Shown here piece after piece: positions 8,914-17,495 of a stretch of 52,974 nucleotides of DNA. Origin of the DNA: an uncultured Collinsella sp. (lineage in GTDB: Bacteria; Actinomycetota; Coriobacteriia; Coriobacteriales; Coriobacteriaceae); contig URNM01000002.1 in assembly GCA_900549185.1 (NCBI GenBank), positions 1 through 52,974 on the forward strand, given 5' to 3'. The position numbers and the translations under genes are program-made. Positions within the stretch are counted from its first letter, which is position 1. Each line of letters opens with the position of its first letter. The notes below the pieces were generated by a model. The model was not told the origin of the DNA. It saw only the letters and a list, made by a program, of their open reading frames with translations, and searched no databases.

Positions 8914-10944
8914 TTAAGCGTCAAGGAATCGTGCATCATGTGCGTGTTTTTCAATGTACTCGCGGCGATAACCGACTTCAGAACCCATCAGTTCGCGCAC
9001 GGCGCGGTCCGCCACCACGGCGTCCTCGATCGACACGCGCTGCAGAATGCGGGTCTTGGGGTCCATCGTCGTCGAGGCAAGCTGCTTGGGGTCCATCTCG
9101 CCCAGGCCCTTGTAGCGCTGGACAGTGTAGCCTTTGCGCTTCTTAGTGATCTTGCCGTCCTTGGCCTTGCCGTCCTCGTCGTTGTCGTCGGGGTTCAGTC
9201 CCAGGCTCTGGATGGTGTCGCGCAGGATCTCGTCTTCGGGCTGGCGGCCGTTGGGATACACGTAGTGAATCTTGTTGCGCACTTTGATGCCAAAGATGGG
9301 CGGGCACGCGACGTACACGTAGCCGGCATCAATCAGCGGGCGCATGTACTTGTAGAAGAACGTCAGCAGCAGGATGCGGATGTGCGCGCCGTCGACGTCT
9401 GCATCGGTCATGATGATGATCTTGTGGTAGCGGGCCTTGGTGATATCAAAGTCGCCGCCGTCGCCGGCGCTCGTCGTGACGCCGCAGCCGATCGCGGTGA
9501 TAAGCGATTGAATGGTGTCGCTCGAGAACGCGCGGTGATCGCCCACGCGCTCGACGTTCAAAATCTTGCCGCGCAGAGGTAGGATCGCCTGGATGTCTCG
9601 GCGACGGCCGTCCTTGGCCGAGCCGCCTGCCGAGTCGCCCTCTACGATGAAGAGCTCGGTCAGCTCGGCATCGCGCACCGAGCAGTCAGCGAGCTTACCG
9701 GGCAGGGATGCCGTCTCGAGCAGGCTCTTGCGACGCGTCGCCTCGCGCGCCTTACGGGCGGCGTTGCGCGCCTTGCAGGCCTGTTGGGCTTTCTTGACGA
9801 TCTCGCGAGCGGGCTTGGGATGCTCCTCGAGGTAATCGGCAAGCCCGTCGGTCACGATCTTGAGCGTCAGCGCGCGCATATAGGAGCTGCCGAGCTTGGC
9901 CTTGGTCTGGCCCTCAAACTGCGGATCGGGCAGCTTGACCGAGATAACAGCCGATAGGCCCTCGCGAACATCGTCGCCGGTCAGGTTGGCGTCTTTTTCC
10001 TTGAGCAGGTTCTGCTTGCGAGCGTAATCGTTAATCACGCGGGTGAGTGCGGTACGGAAGCCCTCGAGGTGCATGCCGCCCTCGGGGGTGTAGATGTCGT
10101 TGGCAAACGACATGACGTTCTCACCGTAGCCGCTATTCCACTGCAAGGACACCTCGACCTCGCCCATCTTGGTCACGGGCGCATCCGGATCCGATTTGCC
10201 CTCAATATAAATGGGCTCCTTAAAGGCCTCGGGGACATCCTTGCCCTCGTTGAGGAACTTGACGAAGTCGATGATGCCGCCCGCATAGCAAAACTCCTCC
10301 ACATGGGGAGTCGCCTCGCGCTCGTCGGTCAGCACGATCTTGAGGTTCTTGTTGAGGAATGCCGTCTCCTGCAGACGGTTGTGCAGCGTGTCGAAATCGT
10401 AGATGCAGGTCTCGAAGATCTCGTCGTCGGGCCAGAAGCTGACAGTGGTACCCGTCGTCTCCGAAGTGCCCACGACCTCCATCTTCTTGACGGTCTTGCC
10501 GCGCGAAAACTCCATCTCGTAGATGTTGCCATCGCGGCATACCCGTACGACCACACGCTTGGACAGGGCGTTGACGACGGAGATGCCCACGCCGTGCAGG
10601 CCGCCCGAGACCTTGTAGGCCGAGTTATCGAACTTACCGCCGGCGTGCAGGATCGTCATGACGACCTCAAGCGTCGGGATCTTTTTGATAGGATGCTCGT
10701 CGACGGGGATGCCGCGCCCGTTATCGACGACCGTGATGGAGTTGTCGGCGTGGACCGTCACCTGGATCTCGGTGCAGAAACCGGCCATGGCCTCGTCGAC
10801 GGAGTTGTCAACGATCTCCCACACCAGGTGATGAAGACCGCTGGCGCTCGTCGAGCCAATGTACATGCCCGGGCGCTTACGAACGGCCTCGAGACCTTCG
10901 AGAATCTTAATCTCGCCGCCATCGTAATCGTTTTCGTTTGCCAC
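8914..10944 (-). CDS. gyrB: DNA gyrase subunit B
   Basis: 676 residues. The GHKL ATPase domain is visible: EIVDNSVDEAMAG (N-box), VDNGRGIPVD, and SGGLHGVGISVVNAL (ATP lid). The TOPRIM domain carries EGDSAGGSAKDGRRR and the acidic PLRGKILN and DADVDGAHI metal-binding motifs. It ends with the usual gyrase C-terminus (KGLGEMDPKQL and YIEKHAHDARFLDA). The start is GTG with AAGGAGG just upstream. It follows the DUF721 gene, separated by a terminator, so gyrBA probably has its own promoter. Gene order dnaA-dnaN-recF-DUF721-gyrB-gyrA is the classic actinobacterial origin-proximal order. Confidence 0.98.
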   Translation of the reverse strand: MANENDYDGGEIKILEGLEAVRKRPGMYIGSTSASGLHHLVWEIVDNSVDEAMAGFCTEIQVTVHADNSITVVDNGRGIPVDEHPIKKIPTLEVVMTILHAGGKFDNSAYKVSGGLHGVGISVVNALSKRVVVRVCRDGNIYEMEFSRGKTVKKMEVVGTSETTGTTVSFWPDDEIFETCIYDFDTLHNRLQETAFLNKNLKIVLTDEREATPHVEEFCYAGGIIDFVKFLNEGKDVPEAFKEPIYIEGKSDPDAPVTKMGEVEVSLQWNSGYGENVMSFANDIYTPEGGMHLEGFRTALTRVINDYARKQNLLKEKDANLTGDDVREGLSAVISVKLPDPQFEGQTKAKLGSSYMRALTLKIVTDGLADYLEEHPKPAREIVKKAQQACKARNAARKAREATRRKSLLETASLPGKLADCSVRDAELTELFIVEGDSAGGSAKDGRRRDIQAILPLRGKILNVERVGDHRAFSSDTIQSLITAIGCGVTTSAGDGGDFDITKARYHKIIIMTDADVDGAHIRILLLTFFYKYMRPLIDAGYVYVACPPIFGIKVRNKIHYVYPNGRQPEDEILRDTIQSLGLNPDDNDEDGKAKDGKITKKRKGYTVQRYKGLGEMDPKQLASTTMDPKTRILQRVSIEDAVVADRAVRELMGSEVGYRREYIEKHAHDARFLDA

Positions 10945-10992
10945 ACGTCCTCCTTCAGTTAAGAAAATGTGTACAGCCTTACTAGTTTATCG

Positions 10993-11023
10993 TAAAAAAA
11001 TACCCTCGGGAACGAGGGTATTT
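10993..11023 (-). terminator. Intrinsic terminator after the DUF721 gene
   Basis: The minus strand reads AAATACCCTCG, a 4-base loop and CGAGGGTATTT, followed by a run of T. It separates the dnaN-recF-DUF721 unit from gyrBA. Confidence 0.92.
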
Positions 11024-11049
11024 GGCTCTACAAGGCCACCAGATGCGAT

Positions 11050-11613
11050 TTAAGGCTCTTTTTTGCTCTGCACGCCCTTGGCCCACTCGGCACTGGCTCT
11101 CATGGCGTTCTCGAGGGCCTCGCGCAGTTTTTGGTCCTCGATGGGTGCCACTTGGCGCTCAATCTCGGTGCGCTCGGCATCGCTGAGGTCGGCGTGTGGG
11201 GCCGGCGGGCGCTCGGTCGTCGCTGGGCGAAGGCGCTCCTTGGCGGCGGGCGGCGTGTGACCGGGCGCGGTGGTTTTGAACACCAGGCCGTCCACATGCG
11301 CACCGGCGCGCTCCATGCGCGCGCGGATGATCTCGCGCAACAACGTCATTTCCTGCGTCCACGAGGGCGAGTCGAGATATACCAGCAGCTCATTGGACTC
11401 GGGCAGGTAGCGCAGGCCCGTCACATGCCGCCCCTCGCGCGTGCCCGAGCACACCGCGTTCCACGCGCGATAGACCGCGCGCGACTCCTCGGCGGCCTCC
11501 ATCTGCGCACGGCGCTCAGGGGTCGCAGCCGCCAGGATGCGCTGGCGCTCTGCGTTCAAAAAGCCACTGAAGGCGACCGTTTCGCTCTCGCGCTCGTAAT
11601 TAGCACGTCTCAC
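11050..11613 (-). CDS. DUF721 (DciA-like) protein
   Basis: 187 residues. The centre (about 45-105: VYRAWNAVCSG.., LLVYLDSPSWTQEMTLLREII) matches the DUF721 fold, which includes the replicative-helicase operator DciA. In bacteria without DnaC/DnaI loaders, DciA-type proteins assist loading of DnaB. An Arg/Pro-rich linker and a charged helix follow. The GTG start at 11613 overlaps the recF stop by 14 bases, so translation is probably coupled. Position between recF and gyrB equals that of the mycobacterial DUF721 gene. The DciA role is family knowledge; it is not shown for this protein. Confidence 0.85.
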   Translation of the reverse strand: MRRANYERESETVAFSGFLNAERQRILAAATPERRAQMEAAEESRAVYRAWNAVCSGTREGRHVTGLRYLPESNELLVYLDSPSWTQEMTLLREIIRARMERAGAHVDGLVFKTTAPGHTPPAAKERLRPATTERPPAPHADLSDAERTEIERQVAPIEDQKLREALENAMRASAEWAKGVQSKKEP

Positions 11614-12706
11614 CCATGCTCACCACCTTGGCTCGATCAAGCAGGTCATCGGTAAAGTACCCCAGGTTGGTCGTGGTTATGACCGTCTGGATATCATCGC
11701 CGATCAGCCGCAGGAAAGCACCGCGACGCTCGCCGTCGAGCTCGCTCATCACGTCGTCCAAAAGCAGCAGCGGGGCGGTGCCCAGGACATCGCGAGCCAC
11801 GGCCACCTCGGCCACCTTCCAGGACAGTACCAACGTTCGCTGCTGTCCTTGGCTGGCAAATGAACGGGCGGAGCGACCCGCAACGGTAAACTCAATCTCG
11901 TCGCGATGCGGTCCCACCAGCGTCACGCCGCGGCGAATTTCCTCGTCGGCGTGCCCATCAAGGGCAGCCAGCATGCGCTCGTACGCCCAGCCCTTCAGCT
12001 CTTCGCGATCCTCGACCTGGGGCAAATCCCCCAGCGTGGACGCATAGGACACGTTGGCGGCTTCACCGGACGCCACTTGCCCGTAGGCAGTACGCACATG
12101 GCCCGCCAGCCGGTCGAGCAGGGCCAACCGGTGCACGAGCAGAGCCGCGCCCGCGCGGGCAATCGAATCGTTCCACGCGCCGAGCATCTCGCGGCAGCAC
12201 CAGGCCTCCTTGAGCAAGGCGTTACGCTGGGTCACGCAGCGACCATAGGTGCTCGCAAGATCGGCATAGCGTGCGCTCAGTTGCATGCCAAAGTCGTCGA
12301 GGGCGGCGCGGCGCACACTGGCGCCTCGCTTAACCATGTCCAGATGGTCGGGGCAAAACAGCACGCTCGGCAGAACCCCGCGCACACCGGCGGCAGAGCA
12401 TCTCTTGCCGTTGCGGCTAAACGAGCGTTTACCGTCCTCCGCGCTCAATCCCATATCAAGTACGCGGCCGTCGCCCTCGAGCCTCAGCTCGATCTTGCAC
12501 GAGCCCACGCCATCATGGACGAGCTCAGCTGCGGTCGGATGCCTAAACGAGGCGCCGCTCGTCAGCAGCTGCAGCGCCTCTATGAGATTGGTCTTTCCCG
12601 CCGCGTTGGGTCCCGCAAGTATCGTCACGCCCTCGTCCAGGGCAAGACGATAGCTCTCGAAACTGCGGTAGTGCGCGACGGAAAGATCGCGGGCGAACAT
12701 GGTCAT
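11600..12706 (-). CDS. recF: DNA replication and repair protein RecF
   Basis: 368 residues. The SMC-like ATPase has Walker A GPNAAGKTN near residue 33, signature motif FASQGQQRTLVLSWKVAE, and Walker B PLLLLDDVMSELD. It begins FARDLSVAHYRSF, as RecF proteins do. RecF acts with RecOR to load RecA at gapped DNA. ATG 12706 and ATG 12700 are both possible starts and neither has a clear ribosome site. The dnaN stop lies only nine bases upstream, which suggests coupled translation. Confidence 0.96.
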   Translation of the reverse strand: MTMFARDLSVAHYRSFESYRLALDEGVTILAGPNAAGKTNLIEALQLLTSGASFRHPTAAELVHDGVGSCKIELRLEGDGRVLDMGLSAEDGKRSFSRNGKRCSAAGVRGVLPSVLFCPDHLDMVKRGASVRRAALDDFGMQLSARYADLASTYGRCVTQRNALLKEAWCCREMLGAWNDSIARAGAALLVHRLALLDRLAGHVRTAYGQVASGEAANVSYASTLGDLPQVEDREELKGWAYERMLAALDGHADEEIRRGVTLVGPHRDEIEFTVAGRSARSFASQGQQRTLVLSWKVAEVAVARDVLGTAPLLLLDDVMSELDGERRGAFLRLIGDDIQTVITTTNLGYFTDDLLDRAKVVSMGETC

Positions 12707-12715
12707 GGCGCAGCG

Positions 12716-13819
12716 CTAGATGCGAACCGGCATGACCAGGTACAGGTAGTTGATCTTGTCGTAGGACTTGAAGATGCCCGCCTGCGAGTAGCTCTTGAGC
12801 TCCAGCGTGATCTCCTTCTCCTTGGACAGGGCATTGAGGCAGCCGAAGATGTAGTGGTAGTTGAAGGCGATGGTACCCGACTCGCCCTCGGCCTCGACAT
12901 CGATCGTCTCCTGCGCAAGGTCCTGGTCATTGGAGATGGAGGACAGGCCCATCTGCCCGTTCTCGACATCGATCTCGAACTTGACGGCGGGGTTGGCGCT
13001 CGCGATAACGGCCACGCGCTTGAGGGCGGCGTTAAAGGCGGCGACGTCGATCTTGACGCTCGTCACGCACGAATCGGGGATGAGCTGCTCGTAGTTGGGG
13101 TACACGCCCTCGATGCGGCGCGACACGTAGGTGGTGTTGCCGGCCTCGAAGACGACCTGGGTGTCGGTAGCCCCGATCATGATGGTCGCCTGGCTGGCCA
13201 TGATGTTCAGTGCGTCGTTAAAGGCGTCAGCCGGAACGTTGAGCTCAAAGGAGCCTTCGAGGGTCGAGGTCTCGACCTGCGTATCGCACACGGCCAAACG
13301 GAAGGAATCGGTCGCCACCAGGCGCACGGTGTTGTTCTCGACCTTCATGTGCACGCCACCCAGGATGGGGCGGGCCTTGTCGGTCGAGGTGACGCGCCAC
13401 ACGCGGCCGACCATCTCGGACAAGATATCGGTCGGCAGTTCCACGGCGCTCTCGATGGCATAGGCCGGAAACTCGGGGAAGTCATTAGCATCGAGCGTGT
13501 TCAGGCGGAAAGAGCTCTTCTCGCAACCAATCAGCACCTGGCGCTCGGACAGCTCAAAGGTGACCGGGGCATCGGGGAGGGTCTTGGTGATATTGGAGAG
13601 CATCTTACAGGGGATAACCATCTCGCCCTCTTCTTCGACATGCGCCGCGATGCGATGACGGATCGAGATGGTGTAGTTAGAGGTCTGGAATTCCAAGATG
13701 CCGTCTTGGGCCTTAACGAGCACGCCCGACAGGATGGGGAGGGTGGATGCCGAAGCGACACCCTTCATAACGACGCCGATGGCTTGTGTAAGCGAGCTCT
13801 GGCTGACGGTGAACTTCAT
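12716..13819 (-). CDS. dnaN: DNA polymerase III beta sliding clamp
   Basis: 367 residues, normal clamp length. It starts MKFTVSQSSLTQAI and ends in the conserved LVMPVRI that forms part of the clamp's partner-binding pocket. Three repeated clamp folds are implied by length. The clamp forms a ring on DNA and tethers the replicative polymerase. A GAAAGG ribosome site precedes the ATG inside an AT-rich stretch. It is the second gene of the leftward origin block, 238 bases from dnaA, and that gap contains DnaA-box-like sites. Confidence 0.98.
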   Translation of the reverse strand: MKFTVSQSSLTQAIGVVMKGVASASTLPILSGVLVKAQDGILEFQTSNYTISIRHRIAAHVEEEGEMVIPCKMLSNITKTLPDAPVTFELSERQVLIGCEKSSFRLNTLDANDFPEFPAYAIESAVELPTDILSEMVGRVWRVTSTDKARPILGGVHMKVENNTVRLVATDSFRLAVCDTQVETSTLEGSFELNVPADAFNDALNIMASQATIMIGATDTQVVFEAGNTTYVSRRIEGVYPNYEQLIPDSCVTSVKIDVAAFNAALKRVAVIASANPAVKFEIDVENGQMGLSSISNDQDLAQETIDVEAEGESGTIAFNYHYIFGCLNALSKEKEITLELKSYSQAGIFKSYDKINYLYLVMPVRI

Positions 13820-13822
13820 CTT

Positions 13823-14057
13823 TTAATACCTTTCTATAGATATAAATATCTTAATAATAGTAATAGCACTGACGAAACTGTTGATTACTCCCAAAGACGC
13901 AGGTCAGACCCAAAAAGAGAATCGACAGCAGCCTGTGTGCAACAGGGGTGGTTTTCCACGTTCAAAACCTGCGCAAAACTTTTCATCACCGCGGGTTGGG
14001 TTTTAGACACCTTATGCCCGTGGTTTCGACAAGTTTTCAACAGGTGTCTCTATTTCC
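13823..14057. other. dnaA-dnaN intergenic region: AT-rich tract and DnaA-box-like sites
   Basis: Bases 13823-13868 are a run of A/T-rich sequence (TATAGATATAAATATCTTAA) that could be an unwinding element or simply the dnaN promoter. DnaA-box-like sites are TTTTCCACG (13952-13960) and TTTTCAACA (14034-14042). The sequence TTTCGACAAGTTTTCAA (14024-14040) is repeated exactly at 17214-17230, upstream of dnaA's operon. Together these suggest the second half of a bipartite origin, as in Bacillus. Function is inferred. Confidence 0.5.
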
Positions 14058-15782
14058 CTACGAGCGCAGTGTAATTTTATCGCGCAGCGACTTAAGGTCT
14101 TCGGTGACGGTGCGGTCTTCCTGGATCATCTTCTGGACCTTTTTGTAGCTCGTGCTGACGGTCGAGTGGTTGCGGTTGCCAAATTCGGCGCCCACCGCCG
14201 TGGTCGTCATCTCGCACATCTCGATGGCCAGGTAGATAGCGATATGGCGTGCTTTGGCGATATTGGCGTTGCGACGCGGGCCGATGAGCTCCTCGTGCGT
14301 CACGCCGTACTGCTCTTCGATGACGGACTGAACCGTTTGCACGTTGATCTTTTTGGCCGATGTGTCGAAGTACTGGCTGGCGATGGCGTCGATATCGTCA
14401 CAGGTGAGTTCCCCGCCCTCGCGCTCGCGGTCGCCCGCCTCGCCGGCGCAGCGCTCGCAAAAGCTCTCGAGTTCGCGGATGTTGGTGCCCGAGACCTCGG
14501 CCATGTGTTTAAAGTGCTCGTCGGTCAGGTGCCCGCCGTCGCCCCCATAGGCCGCCAGCAGCGAGTCGTCGCCTGCCTCGGGAGCGGCGGCGATGGTGTT
14601 CTCGTAATAGCGCTGCAAGATCTTGTATTTCATCTCGTAGCTGGGCTCTGCGACCAGGCAGAGCATGCCGGCGTTGAAGCGGCTGGTCAGACGCTCGTCC
14701 ATGCTCAGGTCCTTGGGGGCGCGGTCTGCCGCGATGACGACCTTCTTGTTGTTGCGGATGAACTCGTCCATGAGCTGGAAAAAGTAGTCCACGCTCGCGC
14801 GCTTGCCTATGATGTTTTGGATGTCATCGATGATGAGCACGTCCACGCCGTGGTACGCCTGCATGATGGGGGCGTTGCTCTTCTTTTGACGGTCGAACTC
14901 GGTCATCAGGTCGTCCAGATACGCCTGGGAGTTTGCATACTTGACCTTGATCTCGGGCGACTTCTCGGCGAGCTCGTTTTTGATGGCAAGCAGCAGGTGC
15001 GTCTTGCCCAGGCCCGATTTGCCGTAGATGAACAGCGATGTGCACGTGCCGCGCTCGTCCGCGAGGGCGGCAAACTTGAGTGCCGAGCGATAGGCATGGC
15101 TGTTCTCGGGTCCGTAGACAAAGTTCTCAAAGGTAAATTTTGAGTTCGCGGCGAGCGGGGCTCCATCCGTATTCTGCTCGGCCGGCACGGTCGGTGCTGG
15201 CACGGGTGAAGCGGGGGTCGCAGTTTGCGTGGATTTGGTCGGCGCTCCGCCCTTCATCTGGTTCATCATGCGACGAAAATCATCGGCCGAGAGCGTGTTC
15301 TTGATTGCAATGCCCGAATCCGCGCCCGCCGCTGCGTCGTGAGCGATGGGCATGTGCGTGACGGGTGCGTTCGTTGACGTCGCCGCCGCGGTCGGCAACG
15401 GTGCCATGGTTTCACGGGAAACATCGCTGTGCTGGTGCTCGATTGTCGACACGTCGCCTGCGGAGGCCGGCACCGCCGGGGAAGCAGCGGGAGCCGTGGC
15501 GGGCGCCGTCGCGGCGGCGGATTCCGTCGCGACGCCTTGCGGTGCCGCGATGTCGAGCGCGATCGGTGCAAAGGCGATTTCTTCCAGATAAGCCTCAATA
15601 GTCGGCTGATGCTTTTTGAGCTGCGCGATGGCAAAGCGCGAGGGGGCCTCGATCGTGAGCGTATCTTCGGTCAGGCTTATGGCGCGCGATTGCCCCAGCA
15701 TGTTGATGAGGCGTGCATCTTGGCCGTCGCGCTGGCAAAAGGCGATGGCATCCCCCAGGATGATGCTTGCTTCCTCGTCCAC
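14058..15782 (-). CDS. dnaA: Chromosomal replication initiator DnaA
   Basis: 574 residues, about 100 longer than common DnaA, because domain II (about residues 85-225) is a long Ala/Pro/Thr-rich linker. The AAA+ core shows Walker A GKSGLGKTHLL, Walker B VLIIDDIQ and the initiator motif region. Domain IV has the DnaA signature around RNHSTVSTSYKKVQ, with GPRRNANIAKARHIAIYLA before it. The start is GTG 15782 with GGGAGAG upstream. It is 15 bases downstream of the ATPase/winged-helix gene and so is probably cotranscribed with it. A near-match to a parS site lies inside the linker coding region (15408-15423). Confidence 0.97.
   Translation of the reverse strand: MDEEASIILGDAIAFCQRDGQDARLINMLGQSRAISLTEDTLTIEAPSRFAIAQLKKHQPTIEAYLEEIAFAPIALDIAAPQGVATESAAATAPATAPAASPAVPASAGDVSTIEHQHSDVSRETMAPLPTAAATSTNAPVTHMPIAHDAAAGADSGIAIKNTLSADDFRRMMNQMKGGAPTKSTQTATPASPVPAPTVPAEQNTDGAPLAANSKFTFENFVYGPENSHAYRSALKFAALADERGTCTSLFIYGKSGLGKTHLLLAIKNELAEKSPEIKVKYANSQAYLDDLMTEFDRQKKSNAPIMQAYHGVDVLIIDDIQNIIGKRASVDYFFQLMDEFIRNNKKVVIAADRAPKDLSMDERLTSRFNAGMLCLVAEPSYEMKYKILQRYYENTIAAAPEAGDDSLLAAYGGDGGHLTDEHFKHMAEVSGTNIRELESFCERCAGEAGDREREGGELTCDDIDAIASQYFDTSAKKINVQTVQSVIEEQYGVTHEELIGPRRNANIAKARHIAIYLAIEMCEMTTTAVGAEFGNRNHSTVSTSYKKVQKMIQEDRTVTEDLKSLRDKITLRS
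15408..15423. promoter_or_regulatory. Degenerate parS-like site inside dnaA
   Basis: GGTTTCACGGGAAACA differs from the consensus TGTTTCACGTGAAACA at two of 16 positions (1 and 10). It is in the linker-coding part of dnaA, about 5 kb from the three perfect sites. ParB binding is plausible but weaker; it may also be chance. Confidence 0.4.
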
Positions 15783-15797
15783 TGTCTCTCCCGTTCT

Positions 15798-17150
15798 TTA
15801 GCTCTGAGCTCGCACGCGAGCGGCGCCGAGTTCGGTCAGATGGTATTTCTGGCCATGTTTGATGACCAAGCCGGCCTGCGCCAAGTCATTGAGCGTGCGT
15901 GACCAAGTGGGGGCCGAGTTTCCAAACGCCCTCGCAAGATCGGTTGCGCCGCACGCTTGATTTTGCGCCAGATAGCCCAGCGCGGCGTTGCCGCGATCGC
16001 TTACGAACACGTCCGGTTGTGGCTGTGCATACTGATTTGCTGCACTAGGATACATCATTTGAGCTGCTGGTTGTTGAGAACTCTGCATCGGCGGCATTTG
16101 CTGTTGAAAACTTTGAGGCCACTGTTGGTAAGGCTGCGGAGGCATCTGCTGGGCCCAGGGGTTGTACTGCTGCTGCGGCATCTGCTGGTACGGCTGCTGA
16201 TATCCCTGCTGGTACTGCTGCGGGAACTGCTGGCCATACCCCAGTGGCGGCATCTGCTGATATGGATATCCCTGTTGGTACGGCTGATAGCCCATTTTCT
16301 GGCCACCCGGTACCCCCGTCGCCTGCTGCATTGCTGCTGCATCCTGATCCGCCAGCGGCATGGCCTCTGGCATGTTTGGCGGCATCGACATCGATGCCGC
16401 CTGGGACTCTTGTGTAGGAAGCATTCCGGGCTGCTGCATCTGTCCCACGGGGGGCCGCATCTGCTGCGTTGCCATGGGCTGCTGCGCAAAAGCTCCCGGC
16501 AGGGGATATGTGGGCTGATCCGTCTCGGGCCGCACGGCTGCCCCGCGCCCGCCGGCACGCTCGATTTCCTGCACGCGCTTGGGGTTCAGACTTACCGTCA
16601 CGACGGTGCCATTGCCCATGTTGTCCTCGATGGAGACGGCGCCGCCGGCGTTTTCCAAGTACTCCTGTACCATGGGAAACCCGGCGCCGGTGCCGCGGAT
16701 ATACCGTTTCATCTTGCTGTTTGCGCTGGTTACGCCAAAGTCGAAGGCACGCTCTTTGTCGTCGATGCCCGGACCCTGATCGGCGAAGCGGATGGTATCG
16801 CCACCGTCGAGAATCGAGATAATGGGCTCTGCGAAATGCGCGTGGATAAAGTTTTCGACAATCTCGCGGATAACCATCAGCGAGATGCGTCCTCCCTGTT
16901 CTTTCATGCACTGGTAGACGGTGTTAGTTGTCTCTTCCAAGTAGGTACGGACGTCTTGCGGTTCGATGACGATGACACGTGGTGTCGACAGCATGTCGTC
17001 GTAGACCGCGATGCGCGCTGCATACATGGCCTTCGGTGCTTGTGCGGTGACCTGCTCGCTCTCGTTGCGTTCTTCGCGCACGCCGGTGATGTGCTCGTTG
17101 TCGGGTGCCGGATCACCGGAATCGACCATGGTGTAGAAGTCGTCAGACAT
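15798..17150 (-). CDS. SpoIIAB-like GHKL ATPase with Gln/Pro-rich linker and C-terminal winged helix
   Basis: 450 residues in three parts. Residues of about 50-190 form a GHKL ATP-binding domain of the anti-sigma/histidine-kinase type: N-box EIVENFIHAH (96-105), DQGPGI (124-129), RGTGAGFPMVQEYL (152-165) and GNGTVVTVSL (179-188). The E-x-V-x-N-x-I-x-H spacing and short lid resemble SpoIIAB/RsbW more than sensor kinases; there is no histidine phosphotransfer domain and no membrane segment. Residues of about 210-378 are a low-complexity linker rich in Gln, Pro, Met and Tyr (repeats like YQQGY). The last 70 residues look like a winged helix (ATDLARAFGNSAPTWSRTLNDL..GLVIKHGQKYHLT). It lies between the DnaA-box cluster and dnaA, 15 bases before dnaA. 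The ATG has no strong ribosome site. Function unknown. Confidence 0.8.
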   Translation of the reverse strand: MSDDFYTMVDSGDPAPDNEHITGVREERNESEQVTAQAPKAMYAARIAVYDDMLSTPRVIVIEPQDVRTYLEETTNTVYQCMKEQGGRISLMVIREIVENFIHAHFAEPIISILDGGDTIRFADQGPGIDDKERAFDFGVTSANSKMKRYIRGTGAGFPMVQEYLENAGGAVSIEDNMGNGTVVTVSLNPKRVQEIERAGGRGAAVRPETDQPTYPLPGAFAQQPMATQQMRPPVGQMQQPGMLPTQESQAASMSMPPNMPEAMPLADQDAAAMQQATGVPGGQKMGYQPYQQGYPYQQMPPLGYGQQFPQQYQQGYQQPYQQMPQQQYNPWAQQMPPQPYQQWPQSFQQQMPPMQSSQQPAAQMMYPSAANQYAQPQPDVFVSDRGNAALGYLAQNQACGATDLARAFGNSAPTWSRTLNDLAQAGLVIKHGQKYHLTELGAARVRAQS

Positions 17151-17159
17151 GCCGCTCGC

Positions 17160-17340
17160 AATCTTTCAAAAGGTTTTGAACAAATAGTAGCTCACCGCGC
17201 AATGTTTCTCATCTTTCGACAAGTTTTCAAAACCTGTTGAAAACTTTGGAAAACGGGCGAAAAGTTCTCAACATTTCCAACACGACCTGTTGAAAACTCG
17301 ATGAAATTTCGTGAAAAGTTGCCTGCTGCATCAAGTGCCG
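17160..17340. other. Candidate oriC: cluster of DnaA-box-like sites
   Basis: Six sites of one type fall within about 125 bases: TTTTGAACA (17174), TTTTCAAAA (17224), TGTTGAAAA (17235), TTCTCAACA (17265), TTTCCAACA (17274) and TGTTGAAAA (17288). They resemble the DnaA box TTATCCACA with A replacing one C and T replacing the third-position A. Two are embedded in an identical decamer CTGTTGAAAA. The cluster lies between rpmH and the dnaA operon, where oriC sits in many Gram-positive bacteria, and at the point where coding strands diverge. The variant box is an inference. Confidence 0.72.
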
Positions 17341-17393
17341 ATTCTGCTTATGGGGGAACCGTGTACTCTTTGCAACCTTTTACCTTTGATTTC

Positions 17394-17423
17394 TTGACAT
17401 TTGAACATTGATTTCCCTACAAT
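17394..17423 (+). promoter_or_regulatory. Sigma-70 promoter of rpmH operon
   Basis: TTGACA (17394-17399), an 18-base spacer and TACAAT (17418-17423). The -35 is a perfect match and the -10 differs at one position. It sits about 70 bases upstream of the rpmH start. Confidence 0.85.
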
Positions 17424-17495
17424 CTTCAAGCTCACGTGTCTATATCTGCGTCCGCGCCCCCGCGGACACTCGAAATGCAGCAGGAGGAACTTAAG

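Noticed and set aside
11906..14074. Long plus-strand open frame opposite recF and dnaN
   Set aside because: It spans two certain genes and their junction and has no family resemblance; antisense shadow.
17160..17340. Short repeats as a CRISPR array
   Set aside because: The repeats are 9-10 bases, in both orientations, with irregular spacing, and no cas genes are near; DnaA-box-like sites explain them better.
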